Assembly (NCBI GenBank): GCA_030529825.1
Contig: JAUMWD010000004.1
Location: forward strand, 44,122 to 108,121
Source of the DNA: Bacillota bacterium
Lineage (GTDB): Bacteria > Bacillota > Clostridia > Oscillospirales > Oscillospiraceae
DNA: 64,000 nucleotides
Direction of reading: 5' to 3'
The translations under genes were made by a program, and so were the position numbers. How positions within the stretch are numbered: position 1 is the first letter of the stretch; every line of letters begins with the position of its first letter. This document shows, in pieces, positions 16,006-24,330 of the stretch. Below the pieces are notes generated by a model. It searched no databases and was not told the origin of the DNA. It saw only the letters and a list, made by a program, of their open reading frames with translations.

Positions 16006-16280
16006 CGTCAAAAGCAATGAAGAGAAGAGTAAATCACACGGAACGCCACAGAGAGTCCTTATTTGCTGAGAGAGGATGCAGGAAATGTGATTGAACATGG
16101 TCTCGGAGCTGCGCAGTCGAGCCTTGGGTTAGATTGCGATGGGCCCGCCCATTACAGCGGCAGAGTGTGATGGCACTCGTTGAGGTCTGTACCGTGAGGT
16201 GCAGATAAAGTAAGGTGGTAACACGAAGTATTTTTATGCTCTCGTCCTTGCATTTTCATGTAAGGGACGGGGGATTTTTT
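16006..16280 (+). promoter_or_regulatory. T-box riboswitch, probable methionine specifier
   Basis: Leader of about 275 nt with the T-box hallmarks: GAAGAGAAGAGTA (5' side of the stem I specifier loop), ACAGAGAGTCC (distal AG bulge), the T-box bulge AGGTGGTAACACG (16213-16225), and a terminator hairpin with a T-run (16240-16280). The specifier loop follows the helix AATCACA/TGTGATT and reads GAAC-ATG-G, so by alignment to known leaders the specifier is ATG (16097-16099), methionine. The TGGT of the bulge would pair with a tRNA ending A-CCA, as tRNA-Met does. Uncharged tRNA would favour readthrough into metT. Confidence 0.85.
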
Positions 16281-16325
16281 TATGCCTTTGACCTCCGTTC
16301 CGACTATTTTCAGGAGGTATCTGTT

Positions 16326-17639
16326 ATGAAAAAAGGTAACGCAAAAGCTCTTCTCCCCATCGGCGTATTTCTCATTCTTTATCTCGGTCTGGGTCTGCTC
16401 TTTGAGTATGTGCTTAAAATCCCCATGGGTTTTTACAACATTCCCATTGTCGTAGTATTTCTGATTGCACTGCTTGTGGCTTGCTTCCAGAACAAAGCCC
16501 TCAAGTTTGACGACAAGCTCATACTCATGGGCAAGGGTGTCGGAGATAAGAACATCATCATTATGATTCTCATCTTCATGACCGCAGGCATCTTTGTGGG
16601 TGTTGTAGGACGCAGCAGCGCACAGAGTGTGGCATATTTCCTGCTTGACCTTATTCCCGCCAAGTTTGCGGTGGCTGTACTGTTTATTGTAAGCTGCTTT
16701 GTTTCCATTGCCATGGGCACCTCGGTGGGTACCATCACTTTGATTACTCCCATTGCTGCCGCGGTTTCTGCCGCCTCCGGCTTCGATTTAGCGCTGTGCA
16801 TTGCAACCGTCATGGGCGGCGCAATGTTCGGAGACAACCTCTCCTTTATTTCCGACACCACAATTGCCGCCTGCAACGGTCAGGGTTGTGAGATGAAGGA
16901 CAAGTTCCGCGAAAATTTCCACATTGCCTTCCCTGCCGCACTTGTAACACTTGCACTCATCATCGTCTTCTCCCTCAGCACCTACGAAGGTCATGCTGTT
17001 GTGGGCGAATATAACCTCATTCAGATTATCCCCTATCTTCTCGTTCTTCTGGGCGGAATTATAGGCATTAACGTATTCATCGTTCTTCTCATCGGCATTG
17101 TTTCCGGTGCGGCAATCATGCTCGCCACCGGTGCCACCGCGGCAACAGACCTTCTTTCCAACATGGGCAGCGGAGCCGCAGGCATGTTTGAAACCACCAT
17201 GGTTGCAATTCTCGTTGCAGCAATCTGTGCCCTCATCCGTGAGTTCGGCGGCTTTGAGGCTCTGCTTTACGGTATTAAGAAGGTGTTTAAGGGTAAAAAG
17301 GGCGGTCAGCTCGGCATGGGCCTGCTCGTAGGTGCCATGGACATTGCCACCGCAAATAATACCGTTGCAATCGTAATCGCAAACCCCATTGCCAAAGAAA
17401 TGGCCGAGGATTACGGCATATCCCCCCGCAAAACAGCTTCCTTGCTCGACAGCTTCTCCTGTGTATTTCAGGGTATTATCCCCTACGGCGCACAAATGCT
17501 GGTTGCCATCTCCGCCGCAGCCGAGCTGGGCTTCAATGTTTCCGCATTTCAGATTATCCCCAAGCTGTTCTATCCCTTCATTCTGCTCATTGTTTCCCTG
17601 CTGTTCATTTTTGTCATCCCCGAAAAGAAAGCCAAATAA
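16326..17639 (+). CDS. metT: NhaC-superfamily transporter, likely methionine transporter MetT
   Basis: A 437-residue membrane protein with about 11-12 hydrophobic segments. Family landmarks of the NhaC type are GTSVGTITLITPI, MGGAMFGDNLSFISDTT and ATANNTVAIVIANP. The ATG at 16326 follows AGGAGG. By sequence alone it could be a Na+/H+ antiporter. The upstream T-box with a methionine specifier makes MetT, the NhaC-family methionine transporter, the better reading, since that group is known to be under methionine riboswitch control. It is followed by a thioesterase-like and a ParA-like gene with no terminator between, so all three may respond to methionine starvation. Confidence 0.78.
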   Translation: MKKGNAKALLPIGVFLILYLGLGLLFEYVLKIPMGFYNIPIVVVFLIALLVACFQNKALKFDDKLILMGKGVGDKNIIIMILIFMTAGIFVGVVGRSSAQSVAYFLLDLIPAKFAVAVLFIVSCFVSIAMGTSVGTITLITPIAAAVSAASGFDLALCIATVMGGAMFGDNLSFISDTTIAACNGQGCEMKDKFRENFHIAFPAALVTLALIIVFSLSTYEGHAVVGEYNLIQIIPYLLVLLGGIIGINVFIVLLIGIVSGAAIMLATGATAATDLLSNMGSGAAGMFETTMVAILVAAICALIREFGGFEALLYGIKKVFKGKKGGQLGMGLLVGAMDIATANNTVAIVIANPIAKEMAEDYGISPRKTASLLDSFSCVFQGIIPYGAQMLVAISAAAELGFNVSAFQIIPKLFYPFILLIVSLLFIFVIPEKKAK

Positions 17640-17714
17640 TATAGGCTCAAACTCACTTGAATGTTTCCCCTATGTATGATAAATTATGACCATACACAAA
17701 AAAGGAGACTACTT

Positions 17715-18101
17715 ATGGTTATTGGAACAAAAGGCAGGGTTGAAACCGTAGTTAACGAATCCAACACCGCTAAAGCTGTGTGCAGCGGCACACTTGATGT
17801 TTTCGCCACCCCCAATATGATAGGTCTTATGGAGCAGGCGGCACAGATGTCCGTTGCAGAGTACCTTGAGGAAGGTCAAGGCACCGTAGGCACCAAAATT
17901 GATGTTACCCACGACGCAGCCACTCCTCTCGGTATGAAGGTATGGGCAGAGAGTGAGCTTGTTGAGGTTGACCGCCGCAGACTCGTTTTTGAGGTTGCCG
18001 CATATGATGAGTGCGGTCTCATCGGCAAGGGCAGACACGAGCGATTTATCATCCAGAACAACAAGTTCCTTGCCAAAGTCAATGCAAAGGCGGTTAAATA
18101 A
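17715..18101 (+). CDS. FlK-like thioesterase (hot-dog fold)
   Basis: A 128-residue protein resembling fluoroacetyl-CoA thioesterase FlK. The three catalytic positions of that family are visible: Thr in FATPNMIGL, Glu in LMEQAAQM, and His in VTHDAATPLG. The C-terminal strand block LVFEVAAYDECGLIGKG is also typical. The start at 17715 follows AAGGAGA. Its stop overlaps the next start by one base. Members in ordinary bacteria probably act on acyl-CoA and not fluoroacetyl-CoA; substrate unknown. Confidence 0.82.
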   Translation: MVIGTKGRVETVVNESNTAKAVCSGTLDVFATPNMIGLMEQAAQMSVAEYLEEGQGTVGTKIDVTHDAATPLGMKVWAESELVEVDRRRLVFEVAAYDECGLIGKGRHERFIIQNNKFLAKVNAKAVK

Positions 18102-18808
18102 TGAAAAAGTTTATTGTTCTCATAGGCAACTACGGCTCGGGCAAAACCGAAATTGCCATTAATCTTGCGGTCAAATCCGCCGACAAGGGACTCAACACCC
18201 TGGTCATCGACCTTGACAAGGTCAACGACTATTTCCGTATGTCCGACCGCGTCGATGTTCTTTCCGAGAAGAAGGTCAACCTTGTTTCCCCTACCTTTGC
18301 CGGTCAGGGCGTTACCCCCAGCAACATGTCCGCGGCGGTAGCCTCTGCCTTTGCAGGTGACTGGGATCTCTGCATCTTCGACGTGGGCGGCGACGCCGCC
18401 GGTGCCATGAGCCTCGGCCGCTACTACACCGACTTCATGGCTCTTGAGCCCGGCCAGCTTGAGGTCTACGACATCGTCAATGTTTTCCGCCCCATGTCCG
18501 AAAGCCCCGAGAAGATTCTCAAGCTCAAGGATGAAATGGAAAGCTTCGCACGACTGAAGGTCACGGGCTTTGTCAACAATTCCAATCTCCTCAACTACGC
18601 CAGTGCCGATGACATCCGTCAGGGCTACGAGGTGCTGAAGGCCACAAGCGAGCTTACGGGTATTCCCGTAAAGCATACCACGGGCCGCAGCTGCTTTGTG
18701 GAGGAATTTCTCAAGGACGGACGGGATGAGAAATACATCGGCGAGCCCATCGGCCTTGAAACCTATATGCACCGAAGCTGGGAAGCCTTTACCAAGCTCG
18801 GTCTTTAA
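18101..18808 (+). CDS. ParA/CobQ-like P-loop ATPase
   Basis: A 235-residue SIMIBI-class ATPase. The P-loop GNYGSGKTEIAINLA (about 9-23) is followed by the Walker B-like LCIFDVGGDAAGA (about 90-102) and a switch region. It lacks a DNA-binding or partition partner, and the chromosome context is not a par locus. It overlaps the thioesterase stop by one base, so they are translationally coupled. Function unknown; a chaperone-like or metallo-cofactor role for such single ATPases is only a possibility. Confidence 0.75.
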   Translation: MKKFIVLIGNYGSGKTEIAINLAVKSADKGLNTLVIDLDKVNDYFRMSDRVDVLSEKKVNLVSPTFAGQGVTPSNMSAAVASAFAGDWDLCIFDVGGDAAGAMSLGRYYTDFMALEPGQLEVYDIVNVFRPMSESPEKILKLKDEMESFARLKVTGFVNNSNLLNYASADDIRQGYEVLKATSELTGIPVKHTTGRSCFVEEFLKDGRDEKYIGEPIGLETYMHRSWEAFTKLGL

Positions 18809-18815
18809 TAAGAGC

Positions 18816-18847
18816 AAAACCTGCATTCTTCTGAATGCAGGTTTTTT
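18816..18847. terminator. Bidirectional terminator
   Basis: A 13-bp stem (AAAACCTGCATTC with GAATGCAGGTTTT) with a TTCT loop and T-run, between the ParA-like gene and the convergent dnaJ. Confidence 0.92.
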
Positions 18848-18854
18848 ATTATTC

Positions 18855-19976
18855 TTATTTCTTTTTCTTTCCGAAAATGTTCTTGCTCTCGTGCTCCTCG
18901 CCCATGGTTGCGGCAAACTGGCGGAGCAGCTCCTTCTGATTTGCATTGAGGTTCTTGGGAACCACAACGCGAACGGAAATGAACTGGTCACCTCTGCCCT
19001 GTCCTCGGAGGAAGGGAACTCCCTTACCCTTGAGACGGAACATGCTTCCGGTCTGTGTACCCTCGGGAATGGTGAGCTTCACCTTGCCGTCAAGAGTAGG
19101 CACCTCGATTTCGGCACCCAAAACAGCCTGAGCATAGGATATATCCTGTTCCATCATTACGGTGGCACCCTCGCGCTCAAATATGGCATGAGGCTGCAGA
19201 ATCACGGTTACACGGAGATCGCCGTTGGGACCGCCGTTTATACCTGCATCGCCGCCGCCGCGCTTGGAAATCGTCTGGCCGTCGTCAATGCCGGCAGGGA
19301 TTTTGATCTCTTCCTTATGCTGGCGCCGCACGCTGCCCACACCACGGCAGGTCTTGCAGGGAGAATGTATGATCTTGCCGCGTCCCTTACATTTCTGGCA
19401 GGTCGTGGGACTCTGCATCATACCGAAGGGAGTTCGCTGGCTGGTCATTACGGTGCCGCTGCCCTTACATCCCGGGCAGACCTCCGCAGTAGTACCCTCG
19501 GCACAACCCGTTCCCTTACAGTCGGTACACTGCTCAACACGGGAAATGAATATTTCCTTTACGGTTCCGAAGGCCGCTTCCTCGAATTTAACGGTTACAT
19601 TTGTGCGGATATCGTTACCCTTGCGAGGTGCATTGGGATTGCTGCGCTGGCCGCCGAAGCCGCCAAACATATCGCCGAATATATCGCCGAATATGTCGCC
19701 GAAGCCGCCAAAGCCACCGAAGCCGCCACCGCCGAAGCCCTGATTGGGGTCAAAGGCCGCATGGCCGAACTGGTCGTACTTCTTACGCTTGTCCTCATCG
19801 GAAAGAATCTCATAGGCTTCGTTGGCTTCCTTAAAGCGCTCCTCACAGGCCTTGTCTCCCGGATGAAGGTCAGGGTGATTTTCCTTGGCGATTTTTCTAT
19901 ATGCTTTTTTGAGTTCATCGGCGCTGGCGTCTTTACTTACGCCCAGCACCTCATAGTAGTCTCTTTTTTCTGCCAT
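18855..19976 (-). CDS. dnaJ: Chaperone protein DnaJ
   Basis: Hsp40 co-chaperone that delivers substrates to DnaK and stimulates its ATPase. It has an N-terminal J domain (1-70) with the HPD motif in KENHPDLHPG, a glycine/phenylalanine-rich linker (about 75-125), four CxxCxGxG zinc-binding repeats (CTDCKGTG, CPGCKGSG, CQKCKGRG, CKTCRGVG) and a C-terminal substrate domain. The start at 19976 (MAEKRDYYEVLG) follows AGAGG. It is the last gene of the hrcA operon, separated from dnaK by a 214-base gap that contains a large palindromic element. Confidence 0.97.
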   Translation of the reverse strand: MAEKRDYYEVLGVSKDASADELKKAYRKIAKENHPDLHPGDKACEERFKEANEAYEILSDEDKRKKYDQFGHAAFDPNQGFGGGGFGGFGGFGDIFGDIFGDMFGGFGGQRSNPNAPRKGNDIRTNVTVKFEEAAFGTVKEIFISRVEQCTDCKGTGCAEGTTAEVCPGCKGSGTVMTSQRTPFGMMQSPTTCQKCKGRGKIIHSPCKTCRGVGSVRRQHKEEIKIPAGIDDGQTISKRGGGDAGINGGPNGDLRVTVILQPHAIFEREGATVMMEQDISYAQAVLGAEIEVPTLDGKVKLTIPEGTQTGSMFRLKGKGVPFLRGQGRGDQFISVRVVVPKNLNANQKELLRQFAATMGEEHESKNIFGKKKK

Positions 19977-20059
19977 ATATTTTACCTCTGCAAACGCTTT
20001 TTTATTACCCTTCCACCCTTCGGCAGACAAGGACAAAACCGACAAGAGCAGTTCAAGCA

Positions 20060-20147
20060 ATGATTTTGCGTCGTAAAAAGGCACTATCCTGCGGGAATAC
20101 TATGTGTATTTCAAAGGGAAGTAACGATTTTACGGCGCATAAATCAT
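20060..20147. repeat. Dispersed palindromic element, copy A
   Basis: An imperfect outer stem (ATGATTTTGCG and CGTAAAA against TTTTACG and CGCATAAATCAT) encloses an apical hairpin with core GGAATACTATGTGTATTTC (20094-20112). A copy with the same core and layout lies at 32947-33029. It occupies the dnaK-dnaJ gap. Confidence 0.65.
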
Positions 20148-20190
20148 CTCAAAATGCCGCCGTCGGTTTAGGCCGCGTTTGCCTTAAAAA

Positions 20191-22032
20191 TTACTTATCG
20201 TCATCTACTACGGTATAGTCTGCGTCGTAGTAGTCCTGACCGTTGCCGCAATCGCCGCCGCAGTTGGGATCACAGCCTGCGCCTGCCTGGCTGGGATCAA
20301 AGCCTGCTGCCTGTGCTGCCTGATACATCTTCTCGAACACATCGGTGAGATCCTTGGTTGCGTTCTTGATTGCTTCGGAGTCGGAGCCCTGAAGTGCGGT
20401 CTTCAGCGCAGCGAGCTTGCCCTCGATTTCGGTCTTGAGCTCTGCAGGAGCCTGGTCGCCCATCTCGGACAGAGTCTGCTCGGTCTGATATGCAATCTGC
20501 TCGCCCTGGTTGCGGATGTCAACCTCTTCCTTGCGCTTTGCGTCTTCTGCGGCGAACATCTCTGCTTCCTTGACAGCCTTGTCGATATCTTCCTTGGACA
20601 TATTGGTGGATGAGGTGATGGTGATGTGCTGCTCCTTACCGGTGCCCAGATCCTTTGCGGATACATTTACAATGCCGTTGGCGTCGATATCGAAGGTTAC
20701 TTCAATCTGGGGGATGCCGCGGCGTGCCGGTGCGATACCGTCAAGATTGAAGTTGCCGAGGCTCTTATTGTCGCGTGCCATTTCGCGCTCGCCCTGCAGT
20801 ACATTGATGGTAACTGCGGTCTGATTATCAGCTGCAGTGGAGAAAATCTGGCTCTTCTTGGTGGGAATGGTGGTATTGCGCTCGATGAGACGGGTGCATA
20901 CGCCGCCCAGAGTCTCAAGGCCCAGAGACAGAGGAGTTACATCCAGCAGAACGATGTCGTTAACATCGCCGGAGAGAACGCCGCCCTGAATTGCTGCGCC
21001 GATTGCAACACATTCGTCGGGGTTGATGCCCTTGAAGCCTTCCTTGCCGGTGAGGGTCTTGACCATTTCCTGAACAGCGGGAATACGGGAAGAGCCGCCA
21101 ACCATGAGGACCTTGTTAATCTGGCTTGCGGAGAGACCGGAATCGCTGAGAGCCTGCTTTACGGGGCCCATGGTCTTCTCAACCAGATGACGGGTAAGCT
21201 CGTTGAACTTTGCGCGGGACAGGGTTACATCAAGGTGCTTGGGGCCGGTGGCGTCTGCGGTGATGTAGGGCAGATTGATGTTGGAGCTGGTTACGCCGGA
21301 GAGCTCAATCTTTGCCTTCTCCGCGGCCTCGCGGAGGCGCTGCATGGCAACCTTATCACCGGAGAGGTCGATGCCCTCTGCCTTCTTGAACTCTTCTACC
21401 AGATACTTGGTGATGCAGGCATCGAAGTCATCGCCGCCCAGGCGGTTGTTGCCTGCGGTTGCAAGAACCTCAACGATGCCGTCGCCGATGTCCAGAATGG
21501 ATACATCGAAGGTGCCGCCGCCAAGGTCATAAACCATGATCTTCTGATCGCTTTCCTTATCAAGGCCGTATGCCAGAGCTGCTGCGGTAGGCTCATTGAT
21601 GATACGCTTTACATCGAGACCTGCAATCTTGCCTGCGTCCTTGGTGGCCTGACGCTGGGAGTCAGTGAAGTATGCGGGAACGGTGATTACCGCTTCAGTG
21701 ACGGTCTGGCCCAGATATGCCTCTGCGTCTGCCTTCAGCTTCTGCAGTACCATTGCGGAAATCTCCTGCGGAGTATATGCCTTATTCTCGATATTTACCT
21801 TGTAGTTGGAGCCCATTTCGCGCTTAATGGAGGAGATGGTGCGGTCGGGATTGGTGATTGCCTGACGCTTTGCCACCTGACCTACCATGCGCTCGCCGGT
21901 CTTTGCAAATGCAACAACTGACGGAGTTGTGCGTGCGCCTTCTGCGTTTGCGATGACGACTGCTTCGCCGCCCTCGAGAACTGCTACACAGCTATTGGTT
22001 GTACCGAGGTCAATACCTATAATCTTACCCAT
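20191..22032 (-). CDS. dnaK: Chaperone protein DnaK (Hsp70)
   Basis: ATP-dependent chaperone of 613 residues, the normal Firmicute length. The nucleotide-binding domain shows [13 protein letters not shown] at the start, [13 protein letters not shown] (phosphate 2) and [11 protein letters not shown] (adenosine). The substrate-binding domain begins with the linker region around [14 protein letters not shown]. The C-terminal tail is rich in Gly, Asn and Cys ([11 protein letters not shown]), which is unusual for its several cysteines. The start follows AGGAGG. Regulated by HrcA/CIRCE through the operon promoter. Confidence 0.98.
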   Translation of the reverse strand: MGKIIGIDLGTTNSCVAVLEGGEAVVIANAEGARTTPSVVAFAKTGERMVGQVAKRQAITNPDRTISSIKREMGSNYKVNIENKAYTPQEISAMVLQKLKADAEAYLGQTVTEAVITVPAYFTDSQRQATKDAGKIAGLDVKRIINEPTAAALAYGLDKESDQKIMVYDLGGGTFDVSILDIGDGIVEVLATAGNNRLGGDDFDACITKYLVEEFKKAEGIDLSGDKVAMQRLREAAEKAKIELSGVTSSNINLPYITADATGPKHLDVTLSRAKFNELTRHLVEKTMGPVKQALSDSGLSASQINKVLMVGGSSRIPAVQEMVKTLTGKEGFKGINPDECVAIGAAIQGGVLSGDVNDIVLLDVTPLSLGLETLGGVCTRLIERNTTIPTKKSQIFSTAADNQTAVTINVLQGEREMARDNKSLGNFNLDGIAPARRGIPQIEVTFDIDANGIVNVSAKDLGTGKEQHITITSSTNMSKEDIDKAVKEAEMFAAEDAKRKEEVDIRNQGEQIAYQTEQTLSEMGDQAPAELKTEIEGKLAALKTALQGSDSEAIKNATKDLTDVFEKMYQAAQAAGFDPSQAGAGCDPNCGGDCGNGQDYYDADYTVVDDDK

Positions 22033-22083
22033 TGTTTTTTCCTCCTATAGAAAAATGAAATTTGTATACTTTGTTTTTTATAG

Positions 22084-22659
22084 TCAGTTTGCAACCTTAA
22101 CCATTGCAAAACGGATTACCTTGTCACCGAGCTTGAAGCCCTTCTGGAAGACCTCAACCACTTCGTTTTCGCCGTAGGCATCATCGTCAATGTGCATTAC
22201 GGCATTATGCTTTTCAGGGTCGAAGGTTTCGCCCTGCGCATCAATTTCGGTTATGCCCAGCTTATCCATAGTAGCCACAAACTGGTTCATAATCATTTCA
22301 ACACCCTTGCGGTAGGCTTCATCAGCAGTTTCCTGCTTCAGCGCACGCTCGAGATTGTCATACACGGGAAGGAACTTTGTGAGGACATCAGCTCTGATGT
22401 CGCCATACAAGGATTCCTTTTCCTTCTGGCTTCTGCGGCGGAAGTTGTCATATTCCGCGGCAAGGCGGATATATTTTTCCTTTTCCTCTTTAACCGCTTT
22501 TTCAACAGCTTCCTTAACGGCTTCCTTGCTGTCCTGGGATTTTTTACTTTCCTTCTTGGGCTTTTTTTCCTTCTTGGGAGCCTCTGTCTTGACTTCTTCA
22601 GTCTTCTCTTCTTTTATTTCCTCTGCGGCCGCAGTTTCTTTCTTTTCTTCAGTGCTCAT
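22084..22659 (-). CDS. grpE: Nucleotide exchange factor GrpE
   Basis: Releases ADP from DnaK. The 191-residue protein has a long Lys/Glu-rich N-terminal tail (1-60), a coiled-coil helix with KYIRLAAEYDNFRRRSQKEK and the family C-terminal beta domain (HNAVMHIDDDAYGENEVVEVFQ ends as in GrpE, shown here only in part: VVEVFQKGFKLGDKVIR). Its start overlaps the end of hrcA by 11 bases, so it is translationally coupled. Confidence 0.96.
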   Translation of the reverse strand: MSTEEKKETAAAEEIKEEKTEEVKTEAPKKEKKPKKESKKSQDSKEAVKEAVEKAVKEEKEKYIRLAAEYDNFRRRSQKEKESLYGDIRADVLTKFLPVYDNLERALKQETADEAYRKGVEMIMNQFVATMDKLGITEIDAQGETFDPEKHNAVMHIDDDAYGENEVVEVFQKGFKLGDKVIRFAMVKVAN

Positions 22660-23746
22660 CTATTATACTGTCTCCTTTTATAATCAGCTTGTCGTGCATA
22701 CCCTTCGGCGGTGCCTCGCCTCCGTTCAGTCTTCGGGAAAGGCCTGCGGCAAGGAAACTCAGCTTCGCGGCGACGGTGGAGTAGTCCATTCGAGTGGGTC
22801 CCACAACACCGATGATTCCTCTTGTATTGTCGCCCATGTCATAGCTTGCAATGACAACACTTGAGTCCTTAAGCTCCTCCGCCACATTTTCGGGACCAAT
22901 AAGCACTCTTACCTCGGAATCTCCGGGGAGAACATCCACCGTATCCCCTGTCAGCAGATGGCCGCCCTCGGAAAGATAGCTCATGAGCTTATGGGCCTTT
23001 TCCGGATCGCGGAACTCCGGCTGGCTTAACAGTCTCGTTTCACCTGTTACATAGGCCTCCACCTCGTCACCCTCGGAGAGTATCTCCATGACAAAGGAGG
23101 CGATGACCGCCGTGAGTCCTCTTGTATCGTCGGCAGCCCTCTCCGTGGAGGAAATAAGCAGCGGCGTAATCTTATCATTAGTTATATCGGTGAAGTTTGC
23201 GTTAAACAGCACATTCAGCTTCTGAACAAGTCCCGCGTCAACGGAAATGGGCAGATGCACCAGCTTATTCTTCACCGCATTATTGGACATCATCACAACA
23301 ATGATAAAAGTGTTTGCATCAATATAAATAAGGTCAAAGCGCTTTATGGTGGCCGGTGCGTAGGCCGCCATGGCCAAAGCGGGATAATCCGTAAGCTGGG
23401 ATGCGATTTTTCCCACATCGCTCATCATATGGTCTAGCTGAATCATTTTATCATTGAGGCGGCGGTTAATCTCCTCCGTCTCCTCAATAGAGAGCTTCTG
23501 CTTTTCCATGAGCTCGTTTACATACATTCTGTAGCCCGTGGGGGTGGGAATTCGCCCTGCCGAGGTGTGAGGCTGTTCGAGATATCCCATAGCGGTGAGC
23601 TCTGCCAGCTCATTGCGGATTGTCGCAGAGGAGCAGCCTAAATTTGCCACGGCGGCAATGGTCTTGCTGCCTACAGGCTCAGCGGTTCTGATATACTCAT
23701 CAACAAGCGCCGCAAGTATTCTCTTTTTTCTGTCGCTGATAGCCAT
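22649..23746 (-). CDS. hrcA: Heat-inducible transcription repressor HrcA
   Basis: Repressor that binds CIRCE and controls class I heat-shock genes. The N-terminal winged helix (about 1-75) includes GCSSATIRNELAEL and GYLEQPHTSAGRIPT, both family signatures. The core and inserted domain follow, ending with VGPTRMDYSTVAA and LSRRLNG. The start at 23746 follows AAAGGA; the frame also has an ATG 18 bases upstream, which is less well placed. It is the first gene of hrcA-grpE-dnaK-dnaJ. Confidence 0.96.
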   Translation of the reverse strand: MAISDRKKRILAALVDEYIRTAEPVGSKTIAAVANLGCSSATIRNELAELTAMGYLEQPHTSAGRIPTPTGYRMYVNELMEKQKLSIEETEEINRRLNDKMIQLDHMMSDVGKIASQLTDYPALAMAAYAPATIKRFDLIYIDANTFIIVVMMSNNAVKNKLVHLPISVDAGLVQKLNVLFNANFTDITNDKITPLLISSTERAADDTRGLTAVIASFVMEILSEGDEVEAYVTGETRLLSQPEFRDPEKAHKLMSYLSEGGHLLTGDTVDVLPGDSEVRVLIGPENVAEELKDSSVVIASYDMGDNTRGIIGVVGPTRMDYSTVAAKLSFLAAGLSRRLNGGEAPPKGMHDKLIIKGDSIIDEH

Positions 23747-23757
23747 ACGCTCTTCCT

Positions 23758-23834
23758 TTAGCACTCGCAGTCAATATGTGCTGGCACTCTTTATCTACGA
23801 GTGCTAATATAGCATTATTTTCGGCCTTTGTCAA
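23758..23834 (-). promoter_or_regulatory. Heat-shock promoter with CIRCE operator
   Basis: Minus-strand TTGACA (23829-23834), a 17-base spacer and TATATT (23806-23811). The CIRCE inverted repeat starts within the -10: TTAGCACTC, 9 bases, GAGTGCCAG (23781-23807), 2 mismatches from consensus in the distal arm. A second perfect half-site TTAGCACTC lies at 23758-23766 (plus strand), with a degenerate partner arm overlapping the first CIRCE. Confidence 0.93.
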
Positions 23835-23891
23835 GGCTTTTATGCGTACTCTCGCGCAACGGTTTATATAAATTTATGCGCAAAAGTTTTA

Positions 23892-23935
23892 TTATAAAGA
23901 AAAAGCCCTGAAATTCCAGGGCTTTTTCTTTATAA
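23892..23935. terminator. Long hairpin terminator downstream of the DUF3592-like gene
   Basis: A 19-bp perfect stem with GAAAAAGCCCTG and CAGGGCTTTTTC at its top and a 6-base loop. It ends the long minus-strand rpmE-to-24319 run and shields the heat-shock promoter from it. Confidence 0.9.
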
Positions 23936-23944
23936 GTATTAGAT

Positions 23945-24319
23945 TTACAAAAAGAGAAGCGGAATTGAAATTATCAGAGCAATTGCGCCGACGGCAAGGA
24001 ATACAAGTCCTCTTGCCGGCTCTTCGGTGACAGGGAGGAAGCTGGCATCATCTGGCTTTTCGGGATTAATATAGATATCATAGTGCCTGCCTTTGATGAA
24101 ATTATTGGCCTCAAGCCCATTTACGGGAGCATTTGTCTCATAGAATTTGTCCTTATATTCAAACGAAAAGTACGCACGATATATACTTCTGGTAGTATTT
24201 ACGGTAGATGGCGAAAGCCTCGTAAATTCGGCGCTGATTTTTTCTCGCTCAGGCGCTTCTTCCCTAAGCGTTAACACGCCGAAAAGTATGAACAGTATTC
24301 CGATTGCAATTCCGAACAT
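23945..24319 (-). CDS. Small two-helix membrane protein, DUF3592-like
   Basis: A 124-residue protein with a hydrophobic helix at each end (about 1-17 and 104-124) and a beta-rich middle (about 30-95) holding YFSFEYKDKFYET and YDIYINPEKPDDA. This layout matches DUF3592-type proteins of unknown function. Ribosome binding site AAGGAAAG, 11 bases after the FAD oxidoreductase stop, so it is the last gene of that operon. Confidence 0.7.
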   Translation of the reverse strand: MFGIAIGILFILFGVLTLREEAPEREKISAEFTRLSPSTVNTTRSIYRAYFSFEYKDKFYETNAPVNGLEANNFIKGRHYDIYINPEKPDDASFLPVTEEPARGLVFLAVGAIALIISIPLLFL

Positions 24320-24330
24320 TTATACTTTCC

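Noticed and set aside
18101..18808. Chromosome partition locus
   Set aside because: The ParA-like ATPase has no ParB gene or parS-like repeats nearby and sits in a metabolic unit.
20626..21921. 431-codon plus-strand frame over dnaK
   Set aside because: A known type of spurious antisense frame over dnaK; no ribosome binding site and no recognisable family.
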